Positions 34,397-42,857 of a stretch of 64,000 nucleotides of DNA are shown one piece after another. The position numbers and the translations under genes are program-made. The notes below the pieces were generated by a model. That model saw nothing but the letters and a program-made list of their open reading frames with translations. It was not told where the DNA came from and made no database searches. Numbering within the stretch: position 1 is the stretch's first letter; every line of letters begins with the position of its first letter. The stretch comes from Brasilonema sp. UFV-L1. Lineage in GTDB: Bacteria > Cyanobacteriota > Cyanobacteriia > Cyanobacteriales > Nostocaceae. The DNA is taken from assembly GCF_012912105.1 (NCBI RefSeq), contig NZ_QMEA01000063.1, positions 1-64,000 of the forward strand, given 5' to 3'.

Positions 34397-36613
34397 ATGT
34401 CACCGCTCGGAATTGGTTCTAGTGACTCAACTCATACACTCACAACAGGAGAAGCCAAGCTTTGGATTTTGTTGGTAGGTGTTAATGAATACCAAGATGA
34501 AAACTTGCCTTCTTTACGCTATCCAGCTTTAGATTGCCAAGGGTTAGGAAAAGCACTTAGCAGCGCCACCAAAGGATTTCCTAATAAAGAGGTGATTGTC
34601 CATCATGATTTTGCACCACAACCTCCTACTTTGGAAACGATTCGTAGGAGCCTGCAACAAATTGTTTCACAATCTCAATCTCAAGACTCGATCCTGTTAT
34701 ATTTTTCAGGGCATGGAATGTTAGAGCCGAATACTCAGCAGTCTGTTCTGTGTTTAGCAGATACCCACAAAAATGACTTGCTGGCTACAGGCTTAGGTAT
34801 GCAAGATCTCGTGCGAATACTAGGGGCTAGTCCCGCCAACCAACAGTTAGTTTGTTTAGACACTTGTCATAGTGGGGACATGAGATTGTTAGGAAATAGA
34901 GGTAGCGCCAGAGATGGAGACATTTCTGAGAGTTCACTCAATTCCACAACACAAATGATGGATGTGTTGAGACAACGTGCTGCTCAAAGTAAGGGATTTT
35001 GCGCTTTACTCTCTTGCGATCAAGGACAAAAGTCTTGGGAGTTTCCAGAATTAGGACATGGATTATTCACTTACTATTTAATGCAGGGACTTTTAGGTGA
35101 AGCCGCTGATTCACATGGACTGATTGAAGCAGATAGACTTTATAAATATGTTTACCGCCAAACGCTACAGTATATTAATAATTTAAATCAGCAACTGCGT
35201 CTGATTAATCAGCAAAAGCTTGAACGTGGAGATAGTAAACTTCATCCAGAGTATCCTCTACAAACACCGAAACGAATTGTAGAAGGAGTCGGAGAATTAA
35301 TTGTTGGATTCCAATCTGTAAAAGCTGAATCTCAAAAAGCAAGACGTGCGGTTGTCATTGATGGACTCTCAAACAAGAAAGCCACCACTGACTTAAGTCG
35401 ATTGTTTGCTGGTGCTGGTGGTTTTGAAGTAGATTACTTTCCTCAAAAAGGCAAAAATTGGTCAGAAATACGTGGAACAATCCAAGGATTGACTCGTTGG
35501 CGTGGTGAATCAGAAATCAAATCTTCCTCACAATGTGGGATAGCCAGAAATCCACCGACATCATTATTCTACTTGCGCGGGCAGATCGAAGAAATCGAAG
35601 ATGGAGAAGCCTGGTTAATTTTAGGTGATGGAGTGCGCCTGAGTCGTTCTTGGTTGAGACAAGAGTTACGCCGCGCTCAAAAAAGTCAACAAATCATTAT
35701 TTTAGATTTCATTGTCTCAGATTCTTCTATTTCAACTTCTGTGGAGAATTGGATAGAAGATTTGCAATGTGAGATAGAGCATGGACAATGTATAATTGCT
35801 GCTGCAACGCCTCCTCAGAAGCCAGAATTATTTTCTCAAACGCTTTTAGAAACCCTTGTGACAGCAAATCCGCAAGTCGGGTTACCAGTTGCGAAATGGA
35901 TGACTCAGTTAAAAACACTTTTACAATCCAAAGGCATCAACGTTCATGTCTGGTTGTCAGGCACACAAGCAGTTATTGATATCTTACCTGGTAATATAGC
36001 CACAATTTTCCAAGATTTGCCAGGGGTAGAAATCTTTGAAGTTCAGCGAAACAAACAACAGCAGAAAGAACAGAAGGAAAATTTACTCCCCATATCCCCA
36101 AGTTCTACACCTGTTTCGACTCTTGGTGTTCATGAATCTTCCGCAACCAAACAATCCAAACTCAAATTTTCCCTCAGTTCAGAACAATATACAAATCTAG
36201 AACAGTTGCTCAAGCAATCTATAGGACCAATTGCATCTTTAATATTACAACAAGCTGTCGCACAAGCAGCGAATTGCCAAGAATTAGTGAGACTTTTAGC
36301 GAATTACTTATTACCACAGCAACAAAAACAATTTGAAAAACAGGCGATCGCTCTATTAGAAGCATCCACCGTTTCATCTCAAAACCAGTCTGCTCAATCG
36401 CCAAACAAGGAAAATCAAACAATCGATGCTAATTTTATCAGTAAATGCGAGCGCGAGTTAGCTTATTCAATTGGTCCGATTGCTAATTTTCTTATTAAAC
36501 AGGTTTTGCAATCTCAGCCACAAATTTCTTTATCAGAATTTGTCAATAAGTTAGCACAGAGGATTCCTGAACCAAAACAAGCTTCAGAGTTTAAGCGGCG
36601 CATGCTTGGTTAA
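34397..36613 (+). CDS. Caspase-family (C14, orthocaspase-type) protein
   Basis: 738 aa. Peptidase C14 p20 domain at ~20-290 with catalytic dyad His106 (LYFSGHG) and Cys157 (LVCLDTCHSGD), both intact. The middle (~310-570) has no family I recognise. The C-terminus carries two copies of a ~50-residue helical domain: SIGPIASLILQQAVAQAAN...LVRLLANYL (~610-655) and SIGPIANFLIKQVLQSQPQ...FVNKLAQRI (~685-730). The same kind of GPIA domain ends some cyanobacterial signalling proteins. No signal peptide. Likely an Arg/Lys-specific cytosolic protease in stress or death signalling. Confidence 0.85.
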   Translation: MSPLGIGSSDSTHTLTTGEAKLWILLVGVNEYQDENLPSLRYPALDCQGLGKALSSATKGFPNKEVIVHHDFAPQPPTLETIRRSLQQIVSQSQSQDSILLYFSGHGMLEPNTQQSVLCLADTHKNDLLATGLGMQDLVRILGASPANQQLVCLDTCHSGDMRLLGNRGSARDGDISESSLNSTTQMMDVLRQRAAQSKGFCALLSCDQGQKSWEFPELGHGLFTYYLMQGLLGEAADSHGLIEADRLYKYVYRQTLQYINNLNQQLRLINQQKLERGDSKLHPEYPLQTPKRIVEGVGELIVGFQSVKAESQKARRAVVIDGLSNKKATTDLSRLFAGAGGFEVDYFPQKGKNWSEIRGTIQGLTRWRGESEIKSSSQCGIARNPPTSLFYLRGQIEEIEDGEAWLILGDGVRLSRSWLRQELRRAQKSQQIIILDFIVSDSSISTSVENWIEDLQCEIEHGQCIIAAATPPQKPELFSQTLLETLVTANPQVGLPVAKWMTQLKTLLQSKGINVHVWLSGTQAVIDILPGNIATIFQDLPGVEIFEVQRNKQQQKEQKENLLPISPSSTPVSTLGVHESSATKQSKLKFSLSSEQYTNLEQLLKQSIGPIASLILQQAVAQAANCQELVRLLANYLLPQQQKQFEKQAIALLEASTVSSQNQSAQSPNKENQTIDANFISKCERELAYSIGPIANFLIKQVLQSQPQISLSEFVNKLAQRIPEPKQASEFKRRMLG

Positions 36614-36670
36614 TAGGATTTATTGTCAAAATAAAAATTTTTAAAAATTTTTTTGATGGTTACTTCAGTC

Positions 36671-36767
36671 TCAATACGGTTGCTGTTAACGTAATTGTTG
36701 TTCACACAAACCCGGTTTCTGCAAGAAACCGAGTTTGTGTTAAGCGTGCTTATCCGAACCGTATTGA
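36671..36767. repeat. 97-bp inverted-repeat element
   Basis: Arms TCAATACGGTT and AACCGTATTGA enclose an inner hairpin ACACAAACCCGGTTTCT / AGAAACCGAGTTTGTGT (36704-36740, one mismatch). A MITE-like intergenic element; the inner hairpin may also stop transcription from the caspase gene. Confidence 0.75.
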
Positions 36768-36772
36768 CTATT

Positions 36773-36900
36773 GACTTACAGCAGATTTCAACTTCGTGAG
36801 GTACAGAAATACCCCACCCGCGCACCTCAAGCACCCTCCCCTTGGTAAGGGGAGGGTTGGGGAGGGGTGTACCTCATGTACTTGCAAAACGCTGTAAGTC
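36773..36900. repeat. 128-bp inverted-repeat element
   Basis: Three nested paired arms: GACTTACAGC/GCTGTAAGTC at the ends, TGAGGTACA/TGTACCTCA inside, and CCCTCCCCTT/AAGGGGAGGG at the centre. It starts six bases after the previous element and fills the gap down to the next gene's 3' end. Non-coding. Confidence 0.75.
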
Positions 36901-36919
36901 TATGTGTCAAATCCAGTAT

Positions 36920-37825
36920 CTACTTCTTCTGATGATGTGTATCATCATTATTTAACATCTTAAGAGCCATTTCCAAACTATACTTCATCCTGTTGAAAGC
37001 TTCTGCTAAATCTCCGATTTCATCTTTAGATTGTTTATCAAAATTGGCATTCATATCGCCAACACTCACTTGTTCCGCCACGTTAGCAATTTTTCTCACA
37101 CGTACAAGCACAGTTTTTTTCAACAACTGATTGATGACGATAATGATGATTGTCAAAATCATCCCTACAACTCCCATCATCAGAATCAATGAGCGACTAG
37201 CATTGTTCAAAATAGCCGAAGCCGGAACATAAACCATTTGAGCTGCAACAATTTGATTTAGCTTCCACCCAAAACCATTGTCTTTTCCGTAGGTTGTTAA
37301 TTGACTTTTTGGAGCTTCTTGGGGAGTATTATGACAGCGCAAACAACTCTGTTGTTCAATGACAAAAGGTCGAGCAGTATAAAACAGTTTTTCTCCGGAC
37401 ATTGTTCGGAAACCATCCAGCCGTTTTAAAGCCTTATCTTTCTCGAATTGTTTAACAATATCAGCTTCAAAAGCATCAGGTTTATCTCGTAAATTGGTTG
37501 GATTCGGAGCAGCGTCTTTGTAGACAAAATTCGCATATTCTTTGTTTTTACGGAAAAGTTCAAACACCTCTCTAGTGGAATATGTTGGTATAGCTTCTGG
37601 GATGAACTGCTCTTGAGTGTCTAATTTTGGTAACAATAAGGGTTGTACGCGGTCATTGGTATAAGTTCTCATCGAATTGACCAATTGCATGAGAATCTCA
37701 GCTTTAGAACTTATCTCACCCTCTGCTTTTTTTTCAAGTACATTTGATAAAGCAATACCACTAATGAGCATACCGCTGATCAAAACCATTATTAATATTA
37801 GATTAACTTTAGTTCCTATTTTCAT
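36920..37825 (-). CDS. Membrane haem-binding sensor, Tll0287-like (DUF3365) plus HAMP
   Basis: 301 aa. Transmembrane segment at ~8-28, then an extracytoplasmic DUF3365 domain (~35-200) with one haem-binding CLRCH motif near residue 161 (QQSCLRCHNTPQEAP). A second membrane segment (~212-235) leads into a HAMP region (RVRKIANVAEQVSVGDMN...DEIGDLAEAFNRMK). No kinase or methyl-accepting domain follows, so the output must be another protein. It probably senses redox or gas ligands. It diverges from a PhnD-like lipoprotein gene 228 bp away. Confidence 0.85.
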   Translation of the reverse strand: MKIGTKVNLILIMVLISGMLISGIALSNVLEKKAEGEISSKAEILMQLVNSMRTYTNDRVQPLLLPKLDTQEQFIPEAIPTYSTREVFELFRKNKEYANFVYKDAAPNPTNLRDKPDAFEADIVKQFEKDKALKRLDGFRTMSGEKLFYTARPFVIEQQSCLRCHNTPQEAPKSQLTTYGKDNGFGWKLNQIVAAQMVYVPASAILNNASRSLILMMGVVGMILTIIIIVINQLLKKTVLVRVRKIANVAEQVSVGDMNANFDKQSKDEIGDLAEAFNRMKYSLEMALKMLNNDDTHHQKK

Positions 37826-38053
37826 GGTTTTTCTCTTTGCTTAAATTTTGTCTATTAGACATCTGTTGGAAAACAATGTAGAGACAGTGCTGTACGGTCA
37901 AGACAAGGGTTTCACATAACGCATAATTAATTTCTGAAGATGTCTATTATGTATGAATTATAACAGGAAGAGTGACACGAAGCTTTCCCATAAGATATTA
38001 TTGTTGGATAATAACAAGGTGTCCATCAACAAAATTGTTACTAAAAACTATTG

Positions 38054-38911
38054 ATGTCATCTCAAATTTCCCGACGTTTATTTCTTTTACAAATATTGCT
38101 CCTGTTCACGGCTTGTGCAGGAGAGGAAATCTCAAATCGACAACTTGAAATCGTGATTGGTGTCATTAGCTATGGAGATGCAAAACAAGTCATAGAACGA
38201 TTTGTTAGGTTCCGTAAATTTTTAGGTGAAAAAATTGGGGCATTTATTCAATTAGAACCGGCTTTTAATGAGAAGATAGCGATTGAGCGTATTCAGCGTC
38301 GTGCTTGGTCATTAGTCTTTGCTCCTCCAGGTTTGGCAACAATTGCAAGTGCTCAGCATCAATATTTACCACTGTTCCCTCTCCAAGTAGAGGGCAATTC
38401 ACGAGCAATATTTATTGTACGCAAAAACAGTCCTTTGAAACAATTGAAAGATTTACAGGGTAAAATAGTAGCCCTAGGTCAACCAGGTTCTGTCACTGGA
38501 TATTATTTTCCACTGCGCAATCTTCTTGGTTTAACATTGGCAGAAATCATATTTGCTCCTACACCAAGAACAGTACTTGAATTAGTGGTACAAGGAAAAG
38601 CTGCTGCTGGCGCTATTTCGTTGGAAGAATTTAATTTTTATCGGATAAAATTAGGTGCAGCAGAGTTTCGCATCTTATTCGCTGACTCTCAAAATATTCC
38701 ACCAGGTGCTGTTTTGATTGGACCAGATATTGATACCAATCGTCAAGAGTTGATTCGTAATTATATGAAAGACGCTCCTCTTAATTTGGTTCAAGACGTT
38801 GGATATATACCAAATGCAGAACCACCCAAATATCAAGATATAATTCCCGTGATTAAGCAGGTAACATCAATTGCTGAGCGTCTTAATTCCAAACCTGTTC
38901 GTTTGTTTTGA
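38054..38911 (+). CDS. PhnD-like substrate-binding lipoprotein
   Basis: 285 aa from ATG 38054; a TTG one codon earlier is less likely. The N-terminal segment SRRLFLLQILLLFTACAGEE has a lipobox (FTAC) so it should be a lipid-anchored periplasmic protein. The rest is the type-2 periplasmic fold of the phosphate/phosphonate-binding family (IGVISYGDAKQVIERF, FIVRKNSPLKQLKDLQGKIVALG, AAGAISLEEFN). No permease or ATPase is nearby, so it may serve as a sensor partner, for instance of the divergent haem sensor. This partnership is inference. Confidence 0.8.
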   Translation: MSSQISRRLFLLQILLLFTACAGEEISNRQLEIVIGVISYGDAKQVIERFVRFRKFLGEKIGAFIQLEPAFNEKIAIERIQRRAWSLVFAPPGLATIASAQHQYLPLFPLQVEGNSRAIFIVRKNSPLKQLKDLQGKIVALGQPGSVTGYYFPLRNLLGLTLAEIIFAPTPRTVLELVVQGKAAAGAISLEEFNFYRIKLGAAEFRILFADSQNIPPGAVLIGPDIDTNRQELIRNYMKDAPLNLVQDVGYIPNAEPPKYQDIIPVIKQVTSIAERLNSKPVRLF

Positions 38912-38956
38912 TTTCGTCAAAGCAACAAGGAAAAACACTATATCTGCTTTTTTATA

Positions 38957-40603
38957 CTAATCAATCTGAAATATGAACGCAAAAGCATCTTGCCGACCAA
39001 GAGTAATTTGAAGACCTGATTTTAATTTATACCAAATTCCTGGTATCATTGGGTACTTATTGATGTAAGTGCCGTTAGAACTGTTCAAATCTTGGATATA
39101 GTATTCGCTTCCATCGTAACAAATCTGAGCGTGAACCCGTGAGACAACTCCAGAATCGGGAAAATCTGAAAGATCAACTTCAGGGATAAGACGGTTACTG
39201 GACTTGCCAATATTAATAACCTGAAAATGTTCCGGTAACTCAATCACCCTATTCGTTTGGACATGGAAGAGTTGTGCAACAGGTTGTTGTAAAATTGTTG
39301 GCAATGTAGGCTCTGGAGCCAAAGTTGGTTCTTCGCTATTAATTGAAATCTGATGAGGTGGAACTTGTATCTGTATGGTTTTGGCAGTGAAATCGAAGAT
39401 TTTACTTGTTACGAAATAATTAAAGATTGCGAATCCAATAAGGGAAAAAACGGCGCTAGTATAAAAGACTGCTTGTAGTCCCCAGAACCTAATAGCAAGA
39501 CTTCCTAATAAAGGACCAAGTGTTTGTCCCCATGATTGAAGTGTTGAATTCACCGCCATAAATCCGGCGCGAGATTCTTGTGCAGAAAGCCCTGCTAAGA
39601 GTGCTTGAGAACATGGAAGCGCCATACCTTGGGCTGCACCCAGTAGAAAAATTGGGATAAATAGCAACCAAATGTTAGGAACAAGAGGAACAATTAATAG
39701 CCCAACAGCAAACAGAAGAAAAGAGAGTTTGATGAGCTTGATTTCTGAGAGATTTCGCAGCAACCGTCCTAATTGGGAAGCAACAACTGCTAAAGACAGC
39801 GACATACAAGTCAGGAGAATACCATTTATAGCTTCCGATGTACCAAATTTATTTGCTGCTAAAAAAGGTAGAAAGGTTAAGCAAGTTCCAGTTTGCAGCA
39901 TAAACACAGACATCACCGCAAACAATAGCCCAAGTACCTGACGATTGTTAATACTGTTCCAGGTTGTTTGTAGATAAGATTTGAGTTGAAAATTCTCTGT
40001 GTTCTGCGGTCGTCTTGGCAATCTTAATATTGTTAGTACCAAAAATGCCACGATAATGGCAAGTAGTGATAATAAAAACGGATATCTCCAACTAAATACC
40101 CCTAAAAACCCACCAATTAACGGAAAAAGTGCTGAACTAATACCAATTAAGCTAGCATTAAATGCCATCACAGCACCCAGCTTTCTCCCATGATAAAGAT
40201 CGCCGATAATGGTAAGTTGTAGAGATTCTAGGCTCGCAGTACCAACCCCTTGCAAAAATCGCCATCCCAAAAGGCTGCTAAAACTAGAAGCCAAGCCGCT
40301 TAAAGTTCCACCTAAGGCAAATATTAAAAGCGAAGGAACCAGGATTTGTTTTCTGCCAAGAACGTCAGCTAAAACTCCAAATACGGGAGTAATAAAAGCT
40401 CCAGGTAATTGAAAAAGTGTCGCTACCCATGCCGCTTGTTCCTCTGAAACTTGGAAAAATTTTTGTATCGTTGGTAGCGTCGGGTTAAAAATAGTTCCCC
40501 CAAGAATTGCCATTAACGTCACAAAATTGATGACGTAAAAATTCTTATCCTTGAAGATATTTGCCCCATTGTTTGATTGATTTTGCATTCTTGGATTACT
40601 CAT
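38957..40603 (-). CDS. MFS transporter fused to a C-terminal FHA domain
   Basis: 548 aa. Residues ~20-410 hold 12 or so membrane helices with the MFS motif GVLADVLGRKQILVP near residue 75 and LLGWRFLQGVGTA near 110, like drug-proton antiporters. After a linker (IQVPPHQISINSEEPTLAPEP) the last ~95 residues are an FHA domain: IGKSSN, SGVVSRVHAQICY, IQDLNSSNGTYIN. FHA domains bind phosphothreonine, so export could be controlled by a Ser/Thr kinase. This pairing is unusual. It ends 45 bp from the lipoprotein gene in convergent orientation. Confidence 0.9.
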   Translation of the reverse strand: MSNPRMQNQSNNGANIFKDKNFYVINFVTLMAILGGTIFNPTLPTIQKFFQVSEEQAAWVATLFQLPGAFITPVFGVLADVLGRKQILVPSLLIFALGGTLSGLASSFSSLLGWRFLQGVGTASLESLQLTIIGDLYHGRKLGAVMAFNASLIGISSALFPLIGGFLGVFSWRYPFLLSLLAIIVAFLVLTILRLPRRPQNTENFQLKSYLQTTWNSINNRQVLGLLFAVMSVFMLQTGTCLTFLPFLAANKFGTSEAINGILLTCMSLSLAVVASQLGRLLRNLSEIKLIKLSFLLFAVGLLIVPLVPNIWLLFIPIFLLGAAQGMALPCSQALLAGLSAQESRAGFMAVNSTLQSWGQTLGPLLGSLAIRFWGLQAVFYTSAVFSLIGFAIFNYFVTSKIFDFTAKTIQIQVPPHQISINSEEPTLAPEPTLPTILQQPVAQLFHVQTNRVIELPEHFQVINIGKSSNRLIPEVDLSDFPDSGVVSRVHAQICYDGSEYYIQDLNSSNGTYINKYPMIPGIWYKLKSGLQITLGRQDAFAFIFQID

Positions 40604-40695
40604 TTTTCTGACTCTTGAAAAAATTCATAACTTTTTTTAGTTTTTCTTTTTGAGTTTCGATAATAATTGAAATGATGGTTTGGGATTATTATCAT

Positions 40696-41205
40696 TTATT
40701 TGACTGTTGCCATACACTCAATTTCCACTCGTGCATTTAAAGCTAAACTATTTACTCCTAATGCGCTTCTGGCAGGCAGTCGAGATGCCGAAAAATAGCT
40801 GAGATAAACCTCGTTCATCGCGTTCCACTCTTTCATATCTGCAAGCATCACCTGACATTTTATAATTTGGTCAATTGATGACCCATGCCTCTCAAGAATA
40901 CGTTTCATATTCTCCATAGTTTGTTTTGTCTCAGCTTTAATTCCACCACTGACAAGCTGTTTCTTTCCAGGTATGTTTCCGATCACTCCTGAAAGGTAAA
41001 GCATATTACCAACACGTACTGCTTCCGAAAAAGGAAGATTCATAGATGTTGTTTCAGGAGAGGTTAGATATTCGACATAATCAGAATCTGGGGAAGATGG
41101 CATTTTTCGATGATTTTGGCTAAGTCTTGATTCTCTAGCTTCAATACTATAACTAAAAGCAGTACCCAAGAAAATGATAGTCATTAATGAAAATAAAAAA
41201 TTCAT
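40696..41205 (-). CDS. RidA/YjgF-family protein with signal peptide
   Basis: 169 aa. ATG at 41205 is preceded by AGGAAG at 6 nt; a TTG 24 bp further up is less likely. An N-terminal hydrophobic stretch (MNFLFSLMTIIFLGTAFS) suggests export. The RidA fold follows, with GNMLYLSGVIGN, MENMKRILERHGSSIDQIIKCQVML and the conserved Arg in LPARSALGV, ending VEIECMATVK. Cytosolic RidA hydrolyses reactive imines such as 2-aminoacrylate. A periplasmic form is unusual. It lies 1.6 kb from the nearest end of the indolocarbazole region. Confidence 0.8.
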   Translation of the reverse strand: MNFLFSLMTIIFLGTAFSYSIEARESRLSQNHRKMPSSPDSDYVEYLTSPETTSMNLPFSEAVRVGNMLYLSGVIGNIPGKKQLVSGGIKAETKQTMENMKRILERHGSSIDQIIKCQVMLADMKEWNAMNEVYLSYFSASRLPARSALGVNSLALNARVEIECMATVK

Positions 41206-41346
41206 TAAATTCTTCCTAAAAAGTGTCAAGTGTCAAAAAAAACAATAGACTTTTCTGGAAATAAGACGTTACTCCTTATTTTGCTTGAGTTAAAATCGAA
41301 TTTTCTGAAAAAGATTATCATGATTTTGGTATGGCATCGTCATGGC

Positions 41347-41811
41347 TTAAGATTCTTCTAGCGAAGTGGAACTACTTTGAGTTTTCCTTAAGCCAAACAG
41401 AACAATCAAACAACTCAAGAGGATAAAGCTACTTATGCCTTTGATAGCTATTTCGGTACTAGTTTCTAGCCAAGGAATACCTTCGGGCAATCCCATCGCA
41501 GTAATCAGAAACATCCTGCTTAAGCCAAACACTGCAGCCAAAAACTCCGCAATCAAACCAACATAAGCACTAACCAGAAGCATCCAAACATTTGCTCTAG
41601 CAACCCAAAGTGGTAACTTGAGTTGTGGATAAGACAAACCAATAACTGCTAAGAAGATTCCTTGTGTAATTCCGAGCAAATGAGTAGCAAGCCCTGTACG
41701 TGGATTCGCATACAAGGGTAAGAATAGACCAGCAACAAATCCTAATAGACAGATAAAAATACCATGCCAGAGAAGTGTGTGTTTAAACTCTTGACTTTGA
41801 ATGCTATCCAT
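41347..41811 (-). CDS. Hydroxylaminobenzene mutase-like membrane protein
   Basis: 154 aa with four membrane helices. LLWHGIFICLLGFVAGLFLP, NPRTGLATHLLGITQGIFLAV and LPLWVARANVWMLLVSAY resemble HabA/HabB, which isomerise hydroxylaminobenzene to aminophenol, and more distantly styrene-oxide isomerase. The His in WHG and in THL are the likely haem ligands in that superfamily. Whether this one acts on an aromatic hydroxylamine is unknown. Located between RidA and the peptidoglycan-binding triplicate, all on the minus strand. Confidence 0.7.
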   Translation of the reverse strand: MDSIQSQEFKHTLLWHGIFICLLGFVAGLFLPLYANPRTGLATHLLGITQGIFLAVIGLSYPQLKLPLWVARANVWMLLVSAYVGLIAEFLAAVFGLSRMFLITAMGLPEGIPWLETSTEIAIKGISSFILLSCLIVLFGLRKTQSSSTSLEES

Positions 41812-41899
41812 GTTAGACCATCTTTAGTTGTTTTTGTAACTAAATAAAAACAAAACAACACGGGTTGAGGAGTCAACCCACGTTGTTATCAGATTTAAG

Positions 41900-41956
41900 T
41901 TATGCAGGAAAACCGCTTAATTTTTGACCAGTTTGGAATCTAACGATCCCATCCAC
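41900..41956 (-). pseudogene. Degenerate fourth copy of the 72-aa peptidoglycan-binding gene (3' fragment)
   Basis: On the minus strand, in frame, VDGIVRFQTGQKLSGFPA then TAA. This matches VDGIVGPQTGRQLGAALA, the C-terminus of the three intact copies immediately upstream. No start or upstream part remains. It marks an older end of the tandem array. Confidence 0.75.
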
Positions 41957-41962
41957 TTGGGG

Positions 41963-42181
41963 TTACGCTAAAGCCGCGCCCAATTGTCTTCCTGTTTGCG
42001 GTCCAACGATTCCATCGACCGTTAGGTTATTGTCTTTTTGAAATTTCTTGACAGCATTTTCAGTCGCCTCACCAAATACGCCGTCAACTGCAACTTCGTA
42101 TCCCAGTTGGGATAACTCACCTTGCAAGCGCTCGACATCTGCACCAGTAGAACCAGATTGTAGGATTGAGGGTTGACTCAT
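41963..42181 (-). CDS. Small peptidoglycan-binding domain protein, copy 3 of tandem array
   Basis: 72 aa, one PG_binding_1 domain and nothing else (GADVERLQGELSQLGYEV, GEATENAVKKFQKDN, DGIVGPQTGRQLG). Identical in sequence to the middle copy. No signal peptide, so how it reaches the wall is unclear. An AGGAG-like site (AAAAGGAGCAAACTTCA) precedes the ATG. The three genes sit in 296-bp direct repeats covering gene and leader. Confidence 0.9.
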   Translation of the reverse strand: MSQPSILQSGSTGADVERLQGELSQLGYEVAVDGVFGEATENAVKKFQKDNNLTVDGIVGPQTGRQLGAALA

Positions 42182-42258
42182 TGAAGTTTGCTCCTTTTGA
42201 TGTGATATTTGTTAATACAGATGAAAGTTTGATAAATATGCAAGCGATCAAGCGTGGG

Positions 42259-42477
42259 TTACGCTAAAGCAGCGCCCAATTGTCTTCCTGTTTGCGGTCC
42301 AACGATTCCATCAACTGTTAGGTTATTGTCTTTTTGAAATTTCTTGACAGCATTTTCAGTCGCCTCACCAAATACGCCGTCAACTGCAACTTCGTATCCC
42401 AGTTGGGATAACTCACCTTGCAAGCGCTCGACATCTGCACCAGTAGAACCAGATTGTAGGATTGAGGGTTGACTCAT
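42259..42477 (-). CDS. Small peptidoglycan-binding domain protein, copy 2 of tandem array
   Basis: 72 aa, same protein as the copy at 41963-42181, with only synonymous changes in the coding DNA as far as I can see. The leader (77 bp, TGATATTTGTTAATACAGATG) is also repeated, so each copy has its own ribosome site. Such near identity means a very recent duplication or ongoing gene conversion. Confidence 0.9.
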   Translation of the reverse strand: MSQPSILQSGSTGADVERLQGELSQLGYEVAVDGVFGEATENAVKKFQKDNNLTVDGIVGPQTGRQLGAALA

Positions 42478-42554
42478 TGAAGTTTGCTCCTTTTGATGTG
42501 ATATTTGTTAATACAGATGAAAGTTTGATAAATATGCAAGCGATCAAGCGTGGG

Positions 42555-42773
42555 TTACGCTAAAGCAGCGCCCAATTGTCTTCCTGTTTGTGGTCCAACG
42601 ATTCCATCGACAGTTAAGTTATTGTCTTTTTGGAATTTTTTCACGGCATTTTCAGTCGCCTCACCAAATACGCCGTCCACTGCAACTTCGTATCCCAGTT
42701 GGGATAACTCGCCTTGCAAGCGTTCGACATCTGCACCAGTAGAACCGGATTTTAGGATTGGGGGTTGACTCAT
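42555..42773 (-). CDS. Small peptidoglycan-binding domain protein, copy 1 of tandem array
   Basis: 72 aa, differing from the other two copies at two places near the start (MSQPPILKSGSTG instead of MSQPSILQSGSTG), with more silent changes in the DNA. First in transcription order, nearest the P450 gene. It is the most diverged of the intact copies, so probably the parent. No catalytic domain; expected to bind peptidoglycan or, as an unexported single domain, to have another partner. Confidence 0.9.
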   Translation of the reverse strand: MSQPPILKSGSTGADVERLQGELSQLGYEVAVDGVFGEATENAVKKFQKDNNLTVDGIVGPQTGRQLGAALA

Positions 42774-42857
42774 TGTTGTCTCTCCTTTTGATGTGATATT
42801 TCTTAATAGAGGTGAAAGTTTGAAAAATATGCAAACGAACCGTTTAACTTTGTTAAG

